Assembly: GCF_027596085.1 (NCBI RefSeq) | Contig: NC_072452.1 | Location: 4,289,814-4,353,813 of the forward strand | Source: Anoplopoma fimbria | Taxonomy: Eukaryota > Chordata > Actinopteri > Perciformes > Anoplopomatidae | Length of the DNA: 64,000 bases | Direction of reading: 5' to 3' | Part shown: positions 48,601 to 63,164 of the stretch, piece after piece | Numbering within the stretch: the stretch's first letter is position 1 | Layout: every line of letters begins with the position of its first letter | Translations under genes and position numbers: made by a program | Notes under the pieces: generated by a model | Seen by the model: the letters and a program-made list of their open reading frames with translations, nothing else | Told to the model about the DNA's origin: nothing | Databases searched by the model: none

Positions 48601-51600
48601 ACAACTTGAATGTCCATACGGTTATATAGTCGTGCGCACAAATACCAATATGACTGTTGTGTACATACAGGCAAAACCAAACACAGGTGTGCAAACACAA
48701 GTTTACAATATAAAAAAAAATCTAAACATATGATGTCATTACAGTTCTGTTCTGTTAAAATAAATAACTTTATTTTCTTGGAAACAAAAGACGTAAAAAA
48801 AAACTTCTCATAGAAATTTATTCATCAATTCTCATGAAAAAGTAATGTGTTGGTAGTCCCTAAGCAGCATAAAAAGGGTCTTGTTTACGCCTTATCCACA
48901 GCGGCTAAGTCCTTATTTTGCTTCAACATTAACCGATGTCACTGCATTAATGCAGATGGTGAGAAAAGGCGACTTGACCCAGGAAAACTATTTTTGAGTG
49001 TTAGCAGGTGCACTGTGGGGTGGCTAAATTGAGTTGGCAAGATTTGCGTCATTACTGCATTTGGCCATCCATAAACAAGCCAATAAATACAAACCATTTA
49101 ATATATTCATATTTCCAAGCAAAAAGTGGAACAATAGGTGCAGAAAAAAAATATATTCTCAAACCCAGTTATTTTTCAATTTTGGATTTTACTGTCAAAT
49201 ATTAGCAGAGCTCACCTGACGTCACAATTGTATTTACTTGAAAAGATGGATGTCTTTAGTCAAAATCATCTTATGGTTATGGATTACAAAAAAATATTTT
49301 CTGTGCTTCCCTGAAATTTGGGGCATCAACAAACGAGCATGACATCACAGTTACGGCAAGCCAATCACAAACCTGTATCTGAACTATACAAGCCTCGTGT
49401 GTAAACTCAAAACCTCCGCTGAGAACAGACTTTTCAACTGGTTCAAACTAAACATATTTGCATATTCCTAATTTCTAACATTTAATCGAAAAACAAAATT
49501 GTATTATGTCCTAAAATATATCTGTTTGGACATTTATACTTAAAAGCAAACTTCTGCGTTTGTTTCACATGTGTGTATTTCTCTAATAACATCATGATAT
49601 TACTGTCCATTACTGTCTTCTGTGAGTTTTTGTGTGTGTGTGTAAAACTCCCATAAAGTGTATTTGAGTAAATACTTGTCCACTTGCATGTCTGCTGAGG
49701 TTTGTGTGTGTGTGTGTACTTGTGTGTGAGTGCGTGTGCTTGACAGTAATGAATTTGGACAGGGGGCCCAGGGGAAAGAGACTATATGCGGCCCTCTATT
49801 AATTACCCCCTTAACACATGCACACATCCAGAATGTGCAGAGAGATGCAAGCATGCACAAATTCACTTCATCAGTGTCATACCAGCCAAAATACAAAAGA
49901 TTCTACCAGTTGTAAGCCTGCTTCCCAAATCTTTTCCTCTTCTTATACTAACTTCTGATTACCGTCTTTGTTTCCTTCTTTGTAGCCTGCTATTTATGCT
50001 TTTGAATATTCTTACTTTATACCTCTCTATCTTGCACACACACACTCACTCACTCACACACACATTTAGTTTCTCTGTTTTTATTTAAATCTCTTCCGCA
50101 GTGAAAGGCATGAATTTATTATAGCATGATGAATTATAAAAAAACACCGCTTCACAGCTGTACTCACACTCTTGTCATATACTGTATGCACACAAGGGTA
50201 TGTACATTAAGCCATTCACACAGTGGAGAAGTGTGTGTGAGTGAGTTTAAGTTTTCAAAATCCCTGCTCCAGCCAGTGGTACACACGACTTAAACACTTA
50301 CACACCGTCAAGTCCCCACTTGGCTAAAATTAAAAACTAAATTCAGACATGATGAGGGTTTTAGACATGATTTTTGCTTCATTTAAAGAACTGAACAGGG
50401 GACTTCCAAAATGTCCCCTGTTGGCTATGGAGTAAGAACACCTGCCTTATCCAAATAGCAAACATATGCAGAGTTTACTGTAAGAAGAACCTGAAAACAG
50501 ACACTAACCGACAAAATTTACCAACAAGAGCAACGCAAACACACTACACACAAATGTACATTCATTTAAATACTCTCCTATACACCGACACCCACAAACA
50601 AACTGAGAAGAAATAAAAGAACTACAAATGTATAAGATTGAGAGTGTGTTTAGGAAAAATGATGAGTTCATTGCGGTGCAGTTTTCAAAATGATTTCTGG
50701 TACATTTCGGGTTGACACCCACGTGGTTTACGGAACAACACATGCGGATGGGTTGGTGATATCTGGAAACGATTCCGATCTGATCACTTGCAAATAACAG
50801 TCTGTCTCTAATATCTGATTTGAGAAACAAATGCGATTAGTTAAACGTAACCAAGTCCCATCCAAATGTGATGCTAGGTGAGGAAGCTTAATCTAAACAG
50901 CTTTTTTTGTACGTTTGCTAGGTTTTCATGCAGATGTTGAACACACATAATGATACCAACAGTGTTATCCATGTTGATCACCGACAGTAACTTAAAGCAT
51001 CACTGGGTCGACTGAATAGGTTTTTACTTTTATATATGAGTTATGTGCAAAAGCATCAAGAACAGCATATTTTGTTGTAAGCATAACAATGTAATATGTT
51101 AACAGTAACATAAAAATACTTTTTTTTACCCAATTAAACCATTTGACAATTCTACTAAATGGATAAAAAAATATTACTAGTTAGTACAACTAAGCAGTAG
51201 TCTTAATATTGATGTGCATACCTATGTTGGTCTTACAAACAGTTCCCGTTTCAGTGGATGCATTCTAAGATCGCTAAATATACAACCTGGATATCTGCAG
51301 CCTGAAAGATGGTTATGTGATCAACTACATGTACCTCACATTACACATATTAAATATCTAAACAGTAACCCCTTCCAACCTATGAGATGTTTTTAGCCCC
51401 AACTTTATTTCTCCCCTTAAACCATTACAGGACCATGTATAAACCCAATACATATACATGTCTATGTTATGACAATGTATTAAAGCGCATATTTCTACTT
51501 GATATGTTAATACATGGTTATGACTTATGTAAAAAAAGTTACATTTGTGATGTGTATAACACAATGATATTTGATATGTGTGATAAGTTAATAATGATGA

Positions 51601-52357
51601 TAATAATTTAAAAACAATGACAATGTTTTACTAGATATAATCAGTTTTCATGCAGTGCTTTGGCAATACTTTTCCTGCAGATTTCAGAACGTGCCAAAGC
51701 ACCAACTTAAGCTATACAAATGTGCATTATTGTATATGAGACCCGAGTCTTTCCTCGACAATGCCGCATTAAAGCATGGGAGCAAAGGTATGATGAGATA
51801 CCTGTATTTTTACGTCTAACGAGGTAATCTTTTTTATAACATTCATCCATTATTTGTTTGAAAGAAAGAAACCAAATCAAACATCTCATCATTAATTAGG
51901 TAGGGCTACATTTCAAATTGCCTGATGTGTTTTTGAATTATTGAATTATCCCACACAACCACAATACAAGAAGGTGCTGGATACAAGAAATAGCAAATGA
52001 AAAATGACGAGAAGATCCTCACAATGGCAACCTATGGAAGTGATGGAAGACTTGCTGCACACCACCATATAAAGCTGGTTATGTATTGTTCGAACAGTCA
52101 AATACAGCAACTGTTTGAATTTTAGAAGCTGCCTTCCCATTAATATTAGCCCTTTTACTATGCAGCATGTGTCTTTCAGGTTTTATTGTATTACAGGAGT
52201 TCTGAATGCAATGATATTGCATTAGCAATCCAAATGATCCCATGAGTAATGACCACATGATGTTTGTTTGAAAGGATTACGGACATCTAAAGCACGTTCC
52301 TGTTAATAGATTTTGAACTAGACTTGGCTACCAAACACTCACTGTGCAAATTACACT
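47783..52357. other. AT-rich intron, no supported gene
   Basis: Contains one CA array (48511-48596), short TG runs near 49629 and 49703, CA/CT runs near 50033-50065, and otherwise unassigned sequence. Open frames are short and without domains. Confidence 0.4.
48511..48596. repeat. (CA)n microsatellite with breaks on the left
   Basis: CA units interrupted by CTCA, CGCA and AAAAA before about 28 perfect units. Confidence 0.96.
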
Positions 52358-52690
52358 CATAGACTGTATATAAGAAATGGACCTATAGTCACCGTGACAT
52401 CACCCATTGGTTTGTGGACTACGGTTTTGAAGCCTCGAGTTCAGAATTTTGGCCGACACCATCTTGATTTTTGGAAGTAGAAGTCACATGAGAGGGTGGA
52501 GCTTAGTAAAAGAGAATGCTGAATAAGACATTCTCGGGCAATTAACTTTAATGAACTGAAAGCACACTTTGAAAAGGTTAAGTTCTACGACAAAAGTGCC
52601 TTGGTAGCAACCTGTCAATCAAAAGGTAGCCCCGCCCTAAATCACACACTTCTTTATGGTCTCTTTGACTGTAAATTGTATTGAAGAAGA
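52358..52690 (+). repeat. Interspersed repeat, CATAGACTGTATATAAGAAA family, copy 2
   Basis: Longer than copy 1: TCATAGACTGTATATAAGAA, CACCCATTGGTTTGTGGACT, TTTTGAAGCCTCGAG, a CACCATCTTGATTTTTGG phrase and a further 200 bp including GGGTGGAGCTTAG. The end is approximate. Confidence 0.65.
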
Positions 52691-52794
52691 CTTGCAGCCA
52701 GAGATTGAGACAATTAGTTCATGTTTATGTTTGTTGGACTTTTATTTGTAACCAGACGATTCAACCACTGCTTGCAATTAGAAAAAAAATCTTT

Positions 52795-52935
52795 TTTTTT
52801 CCTCTTCACCACATACACCTCGGACTTCACACGCAACTCTGCTAACTGCCACCTGCAAAAGTTCTCTGAGGACTTTGCAATCGTTGGCCTCACCAACGCC
52901 AGAGATGACAGGGAAATTCAGACACTTCTGCATTG
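52795..52935 (+). pseudogene. Non-LTR retrotransposon reverse transcriptase fragment
   Basis: Reads FLFTTYTSDFTRNSANCHLQ followed by Lys-Phe-Ser-Glu-Asp-Phe-Ala-Ile-Val-Gly-Leu. This resembles fish LINE RTs in which the block before the active site is LFTLYTSDF and the catalytic core is Phe-Ser-Asp-Asp-Thr. Here the first catalytic Asp is Glu and Thr is Phe, and the frame ends soon after, so it is inactive. It lies just after a different repeat (52358-52690). Confidence 0.7.
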
Positions 52936-53079
52936 GCTTAATTTTTCAGACCCGGAGGTTGGCGCCTGATTACACTGTAACACCCCCCACCACCCCCACC
53001 CTTCCACATACAGCCATCTAGCCCACCCTAAACTGCGCCACCCAATATTAAGCACGTAACAAGCCCTTAATTAGAGGGC

Positions 53080-53620
53080 GAGAGACAAAGAGAAAAGTTG
53101 AAGGAGAGCAAAAAGTAAAGAAATGAAAAGGAACCAAAAGAAAAAGAGAGAAACATGATGAGGGAGAGGGGTGTGGGGAAGAGCAGAAAGGAGAGAGAGA
53201 GAGGAAAAAGAGAGACAAAGAGAACATCTAACACAAAGTCCTTGCTGTCAGCCAGTGTGTAATTAAGTTCTGCACTCTGTCACCATCGCTCTGTAGAACT
53301 GGTAATTTAACTGGGCCGGAGCCAGGAGAGCAGATCAGAGGAAGGGGAGAGCAGGGACGGGGAGAGAGTGGAGGGAAAGAAGAAGGTGAAGCGCTGAGAG
53401 ACGCTGGAAGAATATGACTCGAAATGAAATAATCAAGAGGAGCGGAATGAGATGGAGAGAAATGAAGGGAGGAGCAGAGGGTAAAGGAGGAGCAAAGGGG
53501 ATGCAGAAGCAGGAGATGAATAAGAAAAAAAAAGTGAGGGGAGCGGGCAGGAGGAACAGAGGGGGAGAGGGGGAGAGAACAATGGGGAAAAGAGGAGAGG
53601 AGTGAGGAGCACAAAGCAGC
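53080..53620. repeat. Polypurine (GA-rich) tract
   Basis: About 540 bp dominated by A and G on the + strand without a fixed unit. The open frames on both strands are composition artefacts. Confidence 0.75.
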
Positions 53621-53934
53621 AGATAATTGAATAGAAAACTAGATTTTCAATCCGGTTTATGCGAAGCTACGAGCGTCTCAGGACTGCCAATCGGCTGTTC
53701 ACATTCATTTAACAGTCAGAGCATTGTCGGGTCAGATTACTTAGTGGCTTAATCCTAGGAAATGAACAGATCTGATCTTTTAAGTAGAAAAATAACATAT
53801 TTTAAGACGACACTTGGTTCACCCACACGGCTGATAATAGGGCTCAGTGGGCGTTCGGACGTTTTACGCTGTCTTTTGGGTGGGACAATTTGAATCTTTA
53901 AGTTTCTTATGGTGACATCACTTAATTCCCTGCC

Positions 53935-54130
53935 AACCAGTTCTTGTTCCCCATTCGTCAACGTGACGATGGCGCTAGTCAGTCAAGATAACATCAACCA
54001 CACTCTTTTTTATCTAATCATTACTTATGGTTTTGTTGCCCAAACCTAACTTTCTGTAAAAAAACACTAAACCAACATATATTTACACGCCGTCACTGAA
54101 GCAAGAGGGATACTTGGAGCGTCATAGTTT
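53935..54130 (-). repeat. GTTAGG-type dispersed repeat, copy
   Basis: GGTTTTGTTGCCCAAACCTA on the + strand is the complement of the family core TAGGTTTAGGCAACAAAACC, followed by an ACGCCGTCACTGAAGC flank. Confidence 0.6.
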
Positions 54131-54825
54131 TTGAAGCTTTGGAGCACTGACCCAGCTGAATTACTTGACACATTAGTGTGACAATGAGTTGTCCCAACTA
54201 AGCTCCACTTTACTTCAAACAATTGAAAACACCTGTGTCGCTGCAGGTTTTGTTGTTCAAAAAGCTTGTTAGTTAACCCATTTACATGCTTGTTCTCCTG
54301 TATTCACCTTGAATTTGGAAAAAAATGATCTTATCCTATGGGGTATGACAGTATCATACAAACTTACAACTTACCGAACGTTCTGCAGAACTTTCATTCA
54401 ACTCATCATTCCAAGTCAAAGGACTTCAAGTCAGAAGGAAGCATGTTAATAAGTTCTTAAGTGGTACAACGCTAAAATTGTGACATAATAGAAAATAATA
54501 AAAACTACATCTTTCAAATTAATTAATGAGAAATGTTTGGTTGATTCCACTGAATTTATAATGTTTTACAGTGTGGTGAGTGGGTCTGGTCAGAAATGTG
54601 CTGTGTCCCACCTGTAACCACTCCCAGCAGTGATGTCAGGCCTTCTTGAAGCACACTGGTATTGTTTTCACCTTGTGAATCTGTGTGTGTCCGTGGTCAG
54701 ATTTCTCTGACAGCGATGGTGTCACAACCGTGACGTCACAAAACATAGATGGATGTGGTCCGATCAAGTAGGGAAGGGTCTCTTTGGGTTTTAATTCACG
54801 TCCGTAACTTAGCGTAACAGACCGA
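54131..54825. other. Intron, nothing recognised
   Basis: No motif or array. Confidence 0.4.
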
Positions 54826-54990
54826 TTACGACACACATTTATTAAACCGGACAAAGCAGTTTTGTTGCCTAAACATAAAACTAGTTATTTTGTTGTGTTT
54901 TTGTTTTGCTTTGTTTAAATTTATAACGTTAATAACGTGTTTAAAACTGCAACTGCAATCCGGGAGCAAATGCATTTCCATCTAAATGCA
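54826..54990 (-). repeat. GTTAGG-type dispersed repeat, copy
   Basis: AAAGCAGTTTTGTTGCCTAA on the + strand is the complement of the family core. Flanks are diverged. Confidence 0.55.
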
Positions 54991-55899
54991 TATAGTTGAA
55001 TGGGGACGTCATTTTGTAAGACACAGGGTTGCTGAAGAAGACAGTGACCAGAACCTTTCTGAAAAGACAAAGATTTTTAAATAGAAGCACAGCAGCGACG
55101 CAATGTCTAGGCGCTCTGAAAAAAGACGTTGGGTGCAGTGCATTAGCTCTCTTCTAATTAGGACAATAAATAAACAGACACTAGCAGTCAGAAAAAACAA
55201 ACAATTAATGGACATTCAGCCTTAAGCCAGTTGAGATCAGCAAAAAACGATTTTCCGATTTTGTTGTTAAGGGGGGCTCTTTGAAATAAAGTTCTGTTTG
55301 AACAAAGTTTGGCTGCACAGCAGGAGTTTGTAGCCCAGGTGAAAAGAGATTTAAAGTGATCAGCTGTGTCTGCTTTCCTGTGTGACCCTGAAGTCAAAAA
55401 GACTTCAATCAAAGCAGAAAATAATGAAAGGATGTAAAAAAAAAAAAAAAAAAAAGAGAGAAACAGGGAGAAAAGACACTTTGCACAGATGCGAAGAGGA
55501 GAAATAGAGGGAAATGCAAAATGTGAAAGGCAGCAAAATGAGAAAAAGATGAAGAATAAACGGAGGCAGTGAGAGAAACGCAGAGAAGTGAGAGCGAAGC
55601 GGACCAAAAAAGAAAGATGAGGAAGACGAAAAAGTGAACTGTAGTTAAGCTACAGTCAGTAAATGGCTTTTCAATGTGTCAGTCTCTGGGGAAAAGACAG
55701 AGAGGAAGAAGACAAGAGAGGGAGGGGGATGTTAAAAAAAGAGCAGGATGTGACACTGATGAACCCGCTACCAAAGTCTGCGTCCTTGCGTGTGGGCATA
55801 TGTGTGTGTTTGCGTGCATAAAAAACACCCTGTAGGGGTTGTTAAGAGTGTAGCAGATTCACTCCATGGGGAGTCTGAATGGACCAATGCACAACTGGG

Positions 55900-55963
<64 letters not shown>

Positions 55964-56375
55964 AGTAAGTGCTAAAGCATTTGACTGAAGGGCAATTAAA
56001 GGAGAGAGTGTGTGCCTATGCGTCTAAACGTTGGCTAGTGTGAGGGCCACACTGCTGCGTAGCTGCGTATTGACATTGTAATTACCAGTGAATAATGCGA
56101 GCCGTATTCGTGTGCGTGCATGAATGCATGTGTTTGTGTGCGTGAGCGTGTGTATCAGGCGTATTCGCTCGGGGAGATTCGCTATTGGCATTCTAATTAG
56201 ACAGAATGATATAGTCCCCTTGTTAAGACCGGAGCAGGGCTGCACATAGTGTTAGTTGGTGACCAGGCTGCAGTGTTAACCTACCGCCATGTTTGGTCCA
56301 CTGCCTTGCTCCACGGCTGTTGCTAAGTAACTGAAGGAGGATTATGCAATTACCAAATGTATCCTGACAAAAAAA
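54991..56375. other. Intron with an A-run, a TG array and a possible conserved stretch
   Basis: A-run at 55438-55455, GA-rich sequence to 55740, TG array at 55902-55960. Two diverged copies of a TATTGRCATT-TAATTA phrase lie at 56066 and 56183. Confidence 0.4.
55902..55960. repeat. (TG)n microsatellite
   Basis: About 29 units. Confidence 0.97.
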
Positions 56376-56545
56376 AGGGTTAGGGTTAGGTTTAGGCAAC
56401 AAAGCTGCTTAGTTAGATTTAGGTAAAGATCGTTAAATACTTAGTAAGGTTTAGGCAACAAAAATACTTAGGTAGATTTAGGAAAATATCATGGTTTGGT
56501 TTTAAAGTAACTACAGAAGTGTTATTACTTTAGAGCATCAACAGC
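56376..56545 (+). repeat. GTTAGG-type dispersed repeat, copy
   Basis: AGGGTTAGGGTTAGGTTTAG, then CAACAAAGCTGCTTAGTTAG and ATCATGGTTTGGTTTTAAAG. The opening resembles telomere repeat for only two units; the rest matches the dispersed family. Confidence 0.65.
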
Positions 56546-57281
56546 GGTCTCCTGGATACATTTTTTCTTCTGGTTTTCATACTTCTTTGTTCAGGATAAT
56601 GTGGATACCAATTACAGTGCATTCATTTTATATAGCTAAAAAAGCTTTTTGCAGCGTGATTTATCACAGATTATCCTACTCAAATATTTCCACCAGGATA
56701 AACCCTATTTTAAACAAATCTCCTTTTTGGGAACATCTTAACAGTTAACTAAGCTATCATTTCCAGTTTTATCTTCACACTGTACCTAACCCACATTCAT
56801 TACTGTATTATTTATTTTCTCAATTAAGCAGTGCAAAAAAGCAAATAAGCTCATTTACAAAAATGCCAAACTAGCCCCTTAGACAATTAAATTGTGCTGT
56901 AAAAATTTGTTTGGCCACTTGGAAAATAAGCGTTGCTTAAGGCAGTACAGAGCTAGGCTAAATGATGTAAGTATCTGATAAAAAAAAATCATGTGTTTGG
57001 CTTATAAGCCAATCAGAACAGACTGGGCTTTTTCGGGAGGTGAGGCTTCAATAGATAGGCGCCTAAGTGAAGTGTTTCAGAAAGAAGGTGATTATGGGTA
57101 TATTCAGTCAGACAGTATGAGAAAGATATTGTACTTTTTGAACGTTAAAACATGTAAACATGTTTGAGTAGAAACCCAAAATAGAAGAATGAACCTGCAA
57201 ATGATGATAGTTCCCCTTTAAAGGTTTGAAGCAGCACAGTTTCAGCTAATTTCCCAACATTTTTAGTCTGTACTTATGTCA

Positions 57282-57319
<38 letters not shown>

Positions 57320-58129
57320 CCTTGTCTTTGCGTCTTTGCCCTCCCACTCTCTTTTTTTGTCTCTCGTTCATTTACAATAGAACTTGACAGGGAATCATTA
57401 GCTGCATAATGAAAAGCAGCAGACCAGTAATATATACCGTCACTGTCTATTACAGCCTCCTTAGCCTAAAGACCCTGAATGTAAATGAGGCTGTATTATG
57501 TACCGTTAATAGCTGAGCGGTGGGTGTAAAGGCTCCGAAAGGCTTTTAGGACACAACCCAGACAGTCGTTGTTGTTGCCTCAAGGGGTTTATGGCGAATA
57601 TGAAAAAGCATCGTCAAGTGTGTTAAAATTTAAATAATTATTATTCAAATGGTTGAATAATAATTTCAGCTTTTGTACAGCTAATGTATGGGTTTGTGTG
57701 TCAAGGAAAAAGTCCTGTGAGGTTTTGAGACTCCAGATTTTATCACTTTTTTTTTTTCAAAGCTCAAGCAATAAATTATCTGATGGTTCAATACCCTTAA
57801 TGCTCTCAAACTGGTTGGCCAGGATTGGTGATAAGAATTGGTTTCCAACTTGATGTTTTCTTAATATTTTTTCCCTGTGTCATTCCATTTTAATACACAT
57901 AACTTAATTTCTGAACTTATTTGTTTGGTTTTCTTTGTATGTATGGATTACTTGGGTTGTTACCGACATCTGGTGAAAATGTCATGTCAATAGCACCTTT
58001 AGAAATATATTTACTGAGAAAAATGGTGACGTGTTCAATACTTATTTTACCCGCTGTATGTGTTCTGAGTTTGTCACACTACAACAGCAACATGTGTCTT
58101 TTACAAAATAACCAAATTTGAATGCTTAA
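56546..58129. other. Intron with a CT array and a possible conserved stretch
   Basis: CT array at 57285-57317, then a repeat-free stretch at 57370-57570 with ATCATTAGC and TAATGAAAAGC cores. No supported gene. Confidence 0.4.
57285..57317. repeat. (CT)n microsatellite
   Basis: About 16 units. Confidence 0.95.
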
Positions 58130-58424
58130 ACAGGCCCTATTATGCTCTTTTCCGGGATCATATTTTTATCTCAAGTTACAGATACAACATGTTTACATGC
58201 GTTAATGCTCATAATCCTCCTTGTTTTTCTCATCTTTGCTGTCCTGCGGCACCTCTTCTCACCGTCTCGCTGAAATGCTCCGTTGTAGCGCTTGCTCCTC
58301 CCTCCAGAAAGCAAAGTCTGCGCTGATTGGTCAGCTAGCCCGCTCTGTTGTGATTGGTCAATGTTTCACATTTCAAAAAACTCTCCCTCCAGAGAATGAC
58401 AAATAAACAATATATCAGAGTGGG

Positions 58425-59023
58425 TGTCAGTACCCGATCCATTCCAGCTGCCCGATCCGTTCTGCGCATGTGCATACTTATTCCTGCCCGATTTGTACCA
58501 CGCATGTGTGAACATTTGAAGGATTTCTTCTTCTGAGTTGTTTTACGGCCATCAGTATCCTTAAATCCTGACATGGATTACCGCGATCTCCTGAACTAAA
58601 ATATAAATACCAATTTACCCATATACTGTATATGTGCCTATATGAATATGAATATGAATATGAATATATATATACATATATATCTTTACCGAATATGAAC
58701 TCTCTATATATGACTGTCTGTAGAAGAAGAAGTTTCTGCCAATGTTTCTCAAATAATGGCATAGCTTCAAATTTCAAATTCGATCACCAAAAAAAGAGTA
58801 ACAAAAAGTCAGTTTTTGTCGGTTCGGTCAATAGGTTCGGGTCCAGGTCCGGTCCTTCTCAGTCACAACCAATTATAACTCAAAGCAAATAATAACGAAA
58901 ATATTTTACGCATGCGTGGAACGGATCAGGCAGTGTCGTAAAAAAAGTTACATTCTGCGCATGCACTGACTTTTACGCATGCGCAGAACGGATCGGGCAG
59001 CTGGAGCGGATCAGGTACTGACA
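58425..59023. mobile_element. Nested MITE with ~48-bp inverted termini and iterated CCCGATCC motifs
   Basis: Left end TGTCAGTACCCGATCC and right end GGATCAGGTACTGACA extend inward as near-perfect inverted repeats of about 48 bp (CAGCTGCCCGATCCGTTCTG, GCGCATG). GTGGG lies on both sides (58420-58424, 59024-59028), an apparent 5-bp target duplication. The CCCGATCC/CGCATGCG motifs recur near 58487, 58908 and 58956. No coding sequence; superfamily unassigned. Confidence 0.78.
58641..58684. repeat. (GAATAT)n short tandem repeat
   Basis: About four TGAATA units followed by TA repeats, inside the nested MITE. Confidence 0.85.
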
Positions 59024-59085
59024 GTGGGGTTCAAACCCAGGTCTCCTGTGTGACAGTCTGCTGACTTAACCACTACACCATGGTA
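59024..59085 (-). mobile_element. tRNA-like SINE head, split by the nested MITE
   Basis: On the minus strand: CCATGGTGTAGTGGTTAAGT (A-box-like TGGTGTAGTGG), then GGAGACCTGGGTTTGAACCC (B-box-like). The nested MITE inserted directly next to the B box. There is no anticodon-stem structure I would trust as a functional tRNA. Confidence 0.6.
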
Positions 59086-59377
59086 GACATGAACTTCAAC
59101 TCTATCTTTTTATTTTCTATTCGAGTGCGGGCAAAATTAGCCAGAGTTTTACGTGACTTCCGTTACATTGTGACCTTATAAAGTTACGGAAGTGAAGGAT
59201 AGATTCAATGGAGCCGTTTCAGGCAGCTCAGGAGCAGTGATTCTGAGGGGGAGGGTAACTCCTTTTAGGCGTTGACTCCAGGTTTACACTCTACGGACCT
59301 TTTACATGTACAAAAAAATATATATAACACACTACAGAAGAGGGGAAAAGTGGAAAAGCATAATAGGGCCACTTTAA

Positions 59378-63103
<3,726 letters not shown>

Positions 63104-63162
<59 letters not shown>
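63104..63162. repeat. (CA)n microsatellite
   Basis: About 29 units. Confidence 0.97.

Positions 63163-63164
<2 letters not shown>

Larger units (their letters stand above)
58130..59373. mobile_element. TTAA-flanked MITE (piggyBac-like target), carrying nested insertions
   Basis: TTAA flanks both ends (58126-58129, 59374-59377). The left end ACAGGCCCTATTATGCTCTT and the right end complement AGTGGCCCTATTATGCTTTT form the inverted repeats. TTAA targets are characteristic of piggyBac-type transposases, so the class is inferred. Much of its 1244 bp is inserted sequence (58425-59023 and a SINE-like head). Confidence 0.75.

Noticed and set aside
53228..53614. 128-codon minus-strand frame as a gene
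   Set aside because: Pure reflection of the polypurine tract.
56379..56399. Interstitial telomere repeat
   Set aside because: Only two TTAGGG-like units; the remaining sequence matches the dispersed GTTAGG family.
59024..59085. Functional tRNA gene
   Set aside because: Only A/B-box-like segments, interrupted at the B box side by an inserted element.
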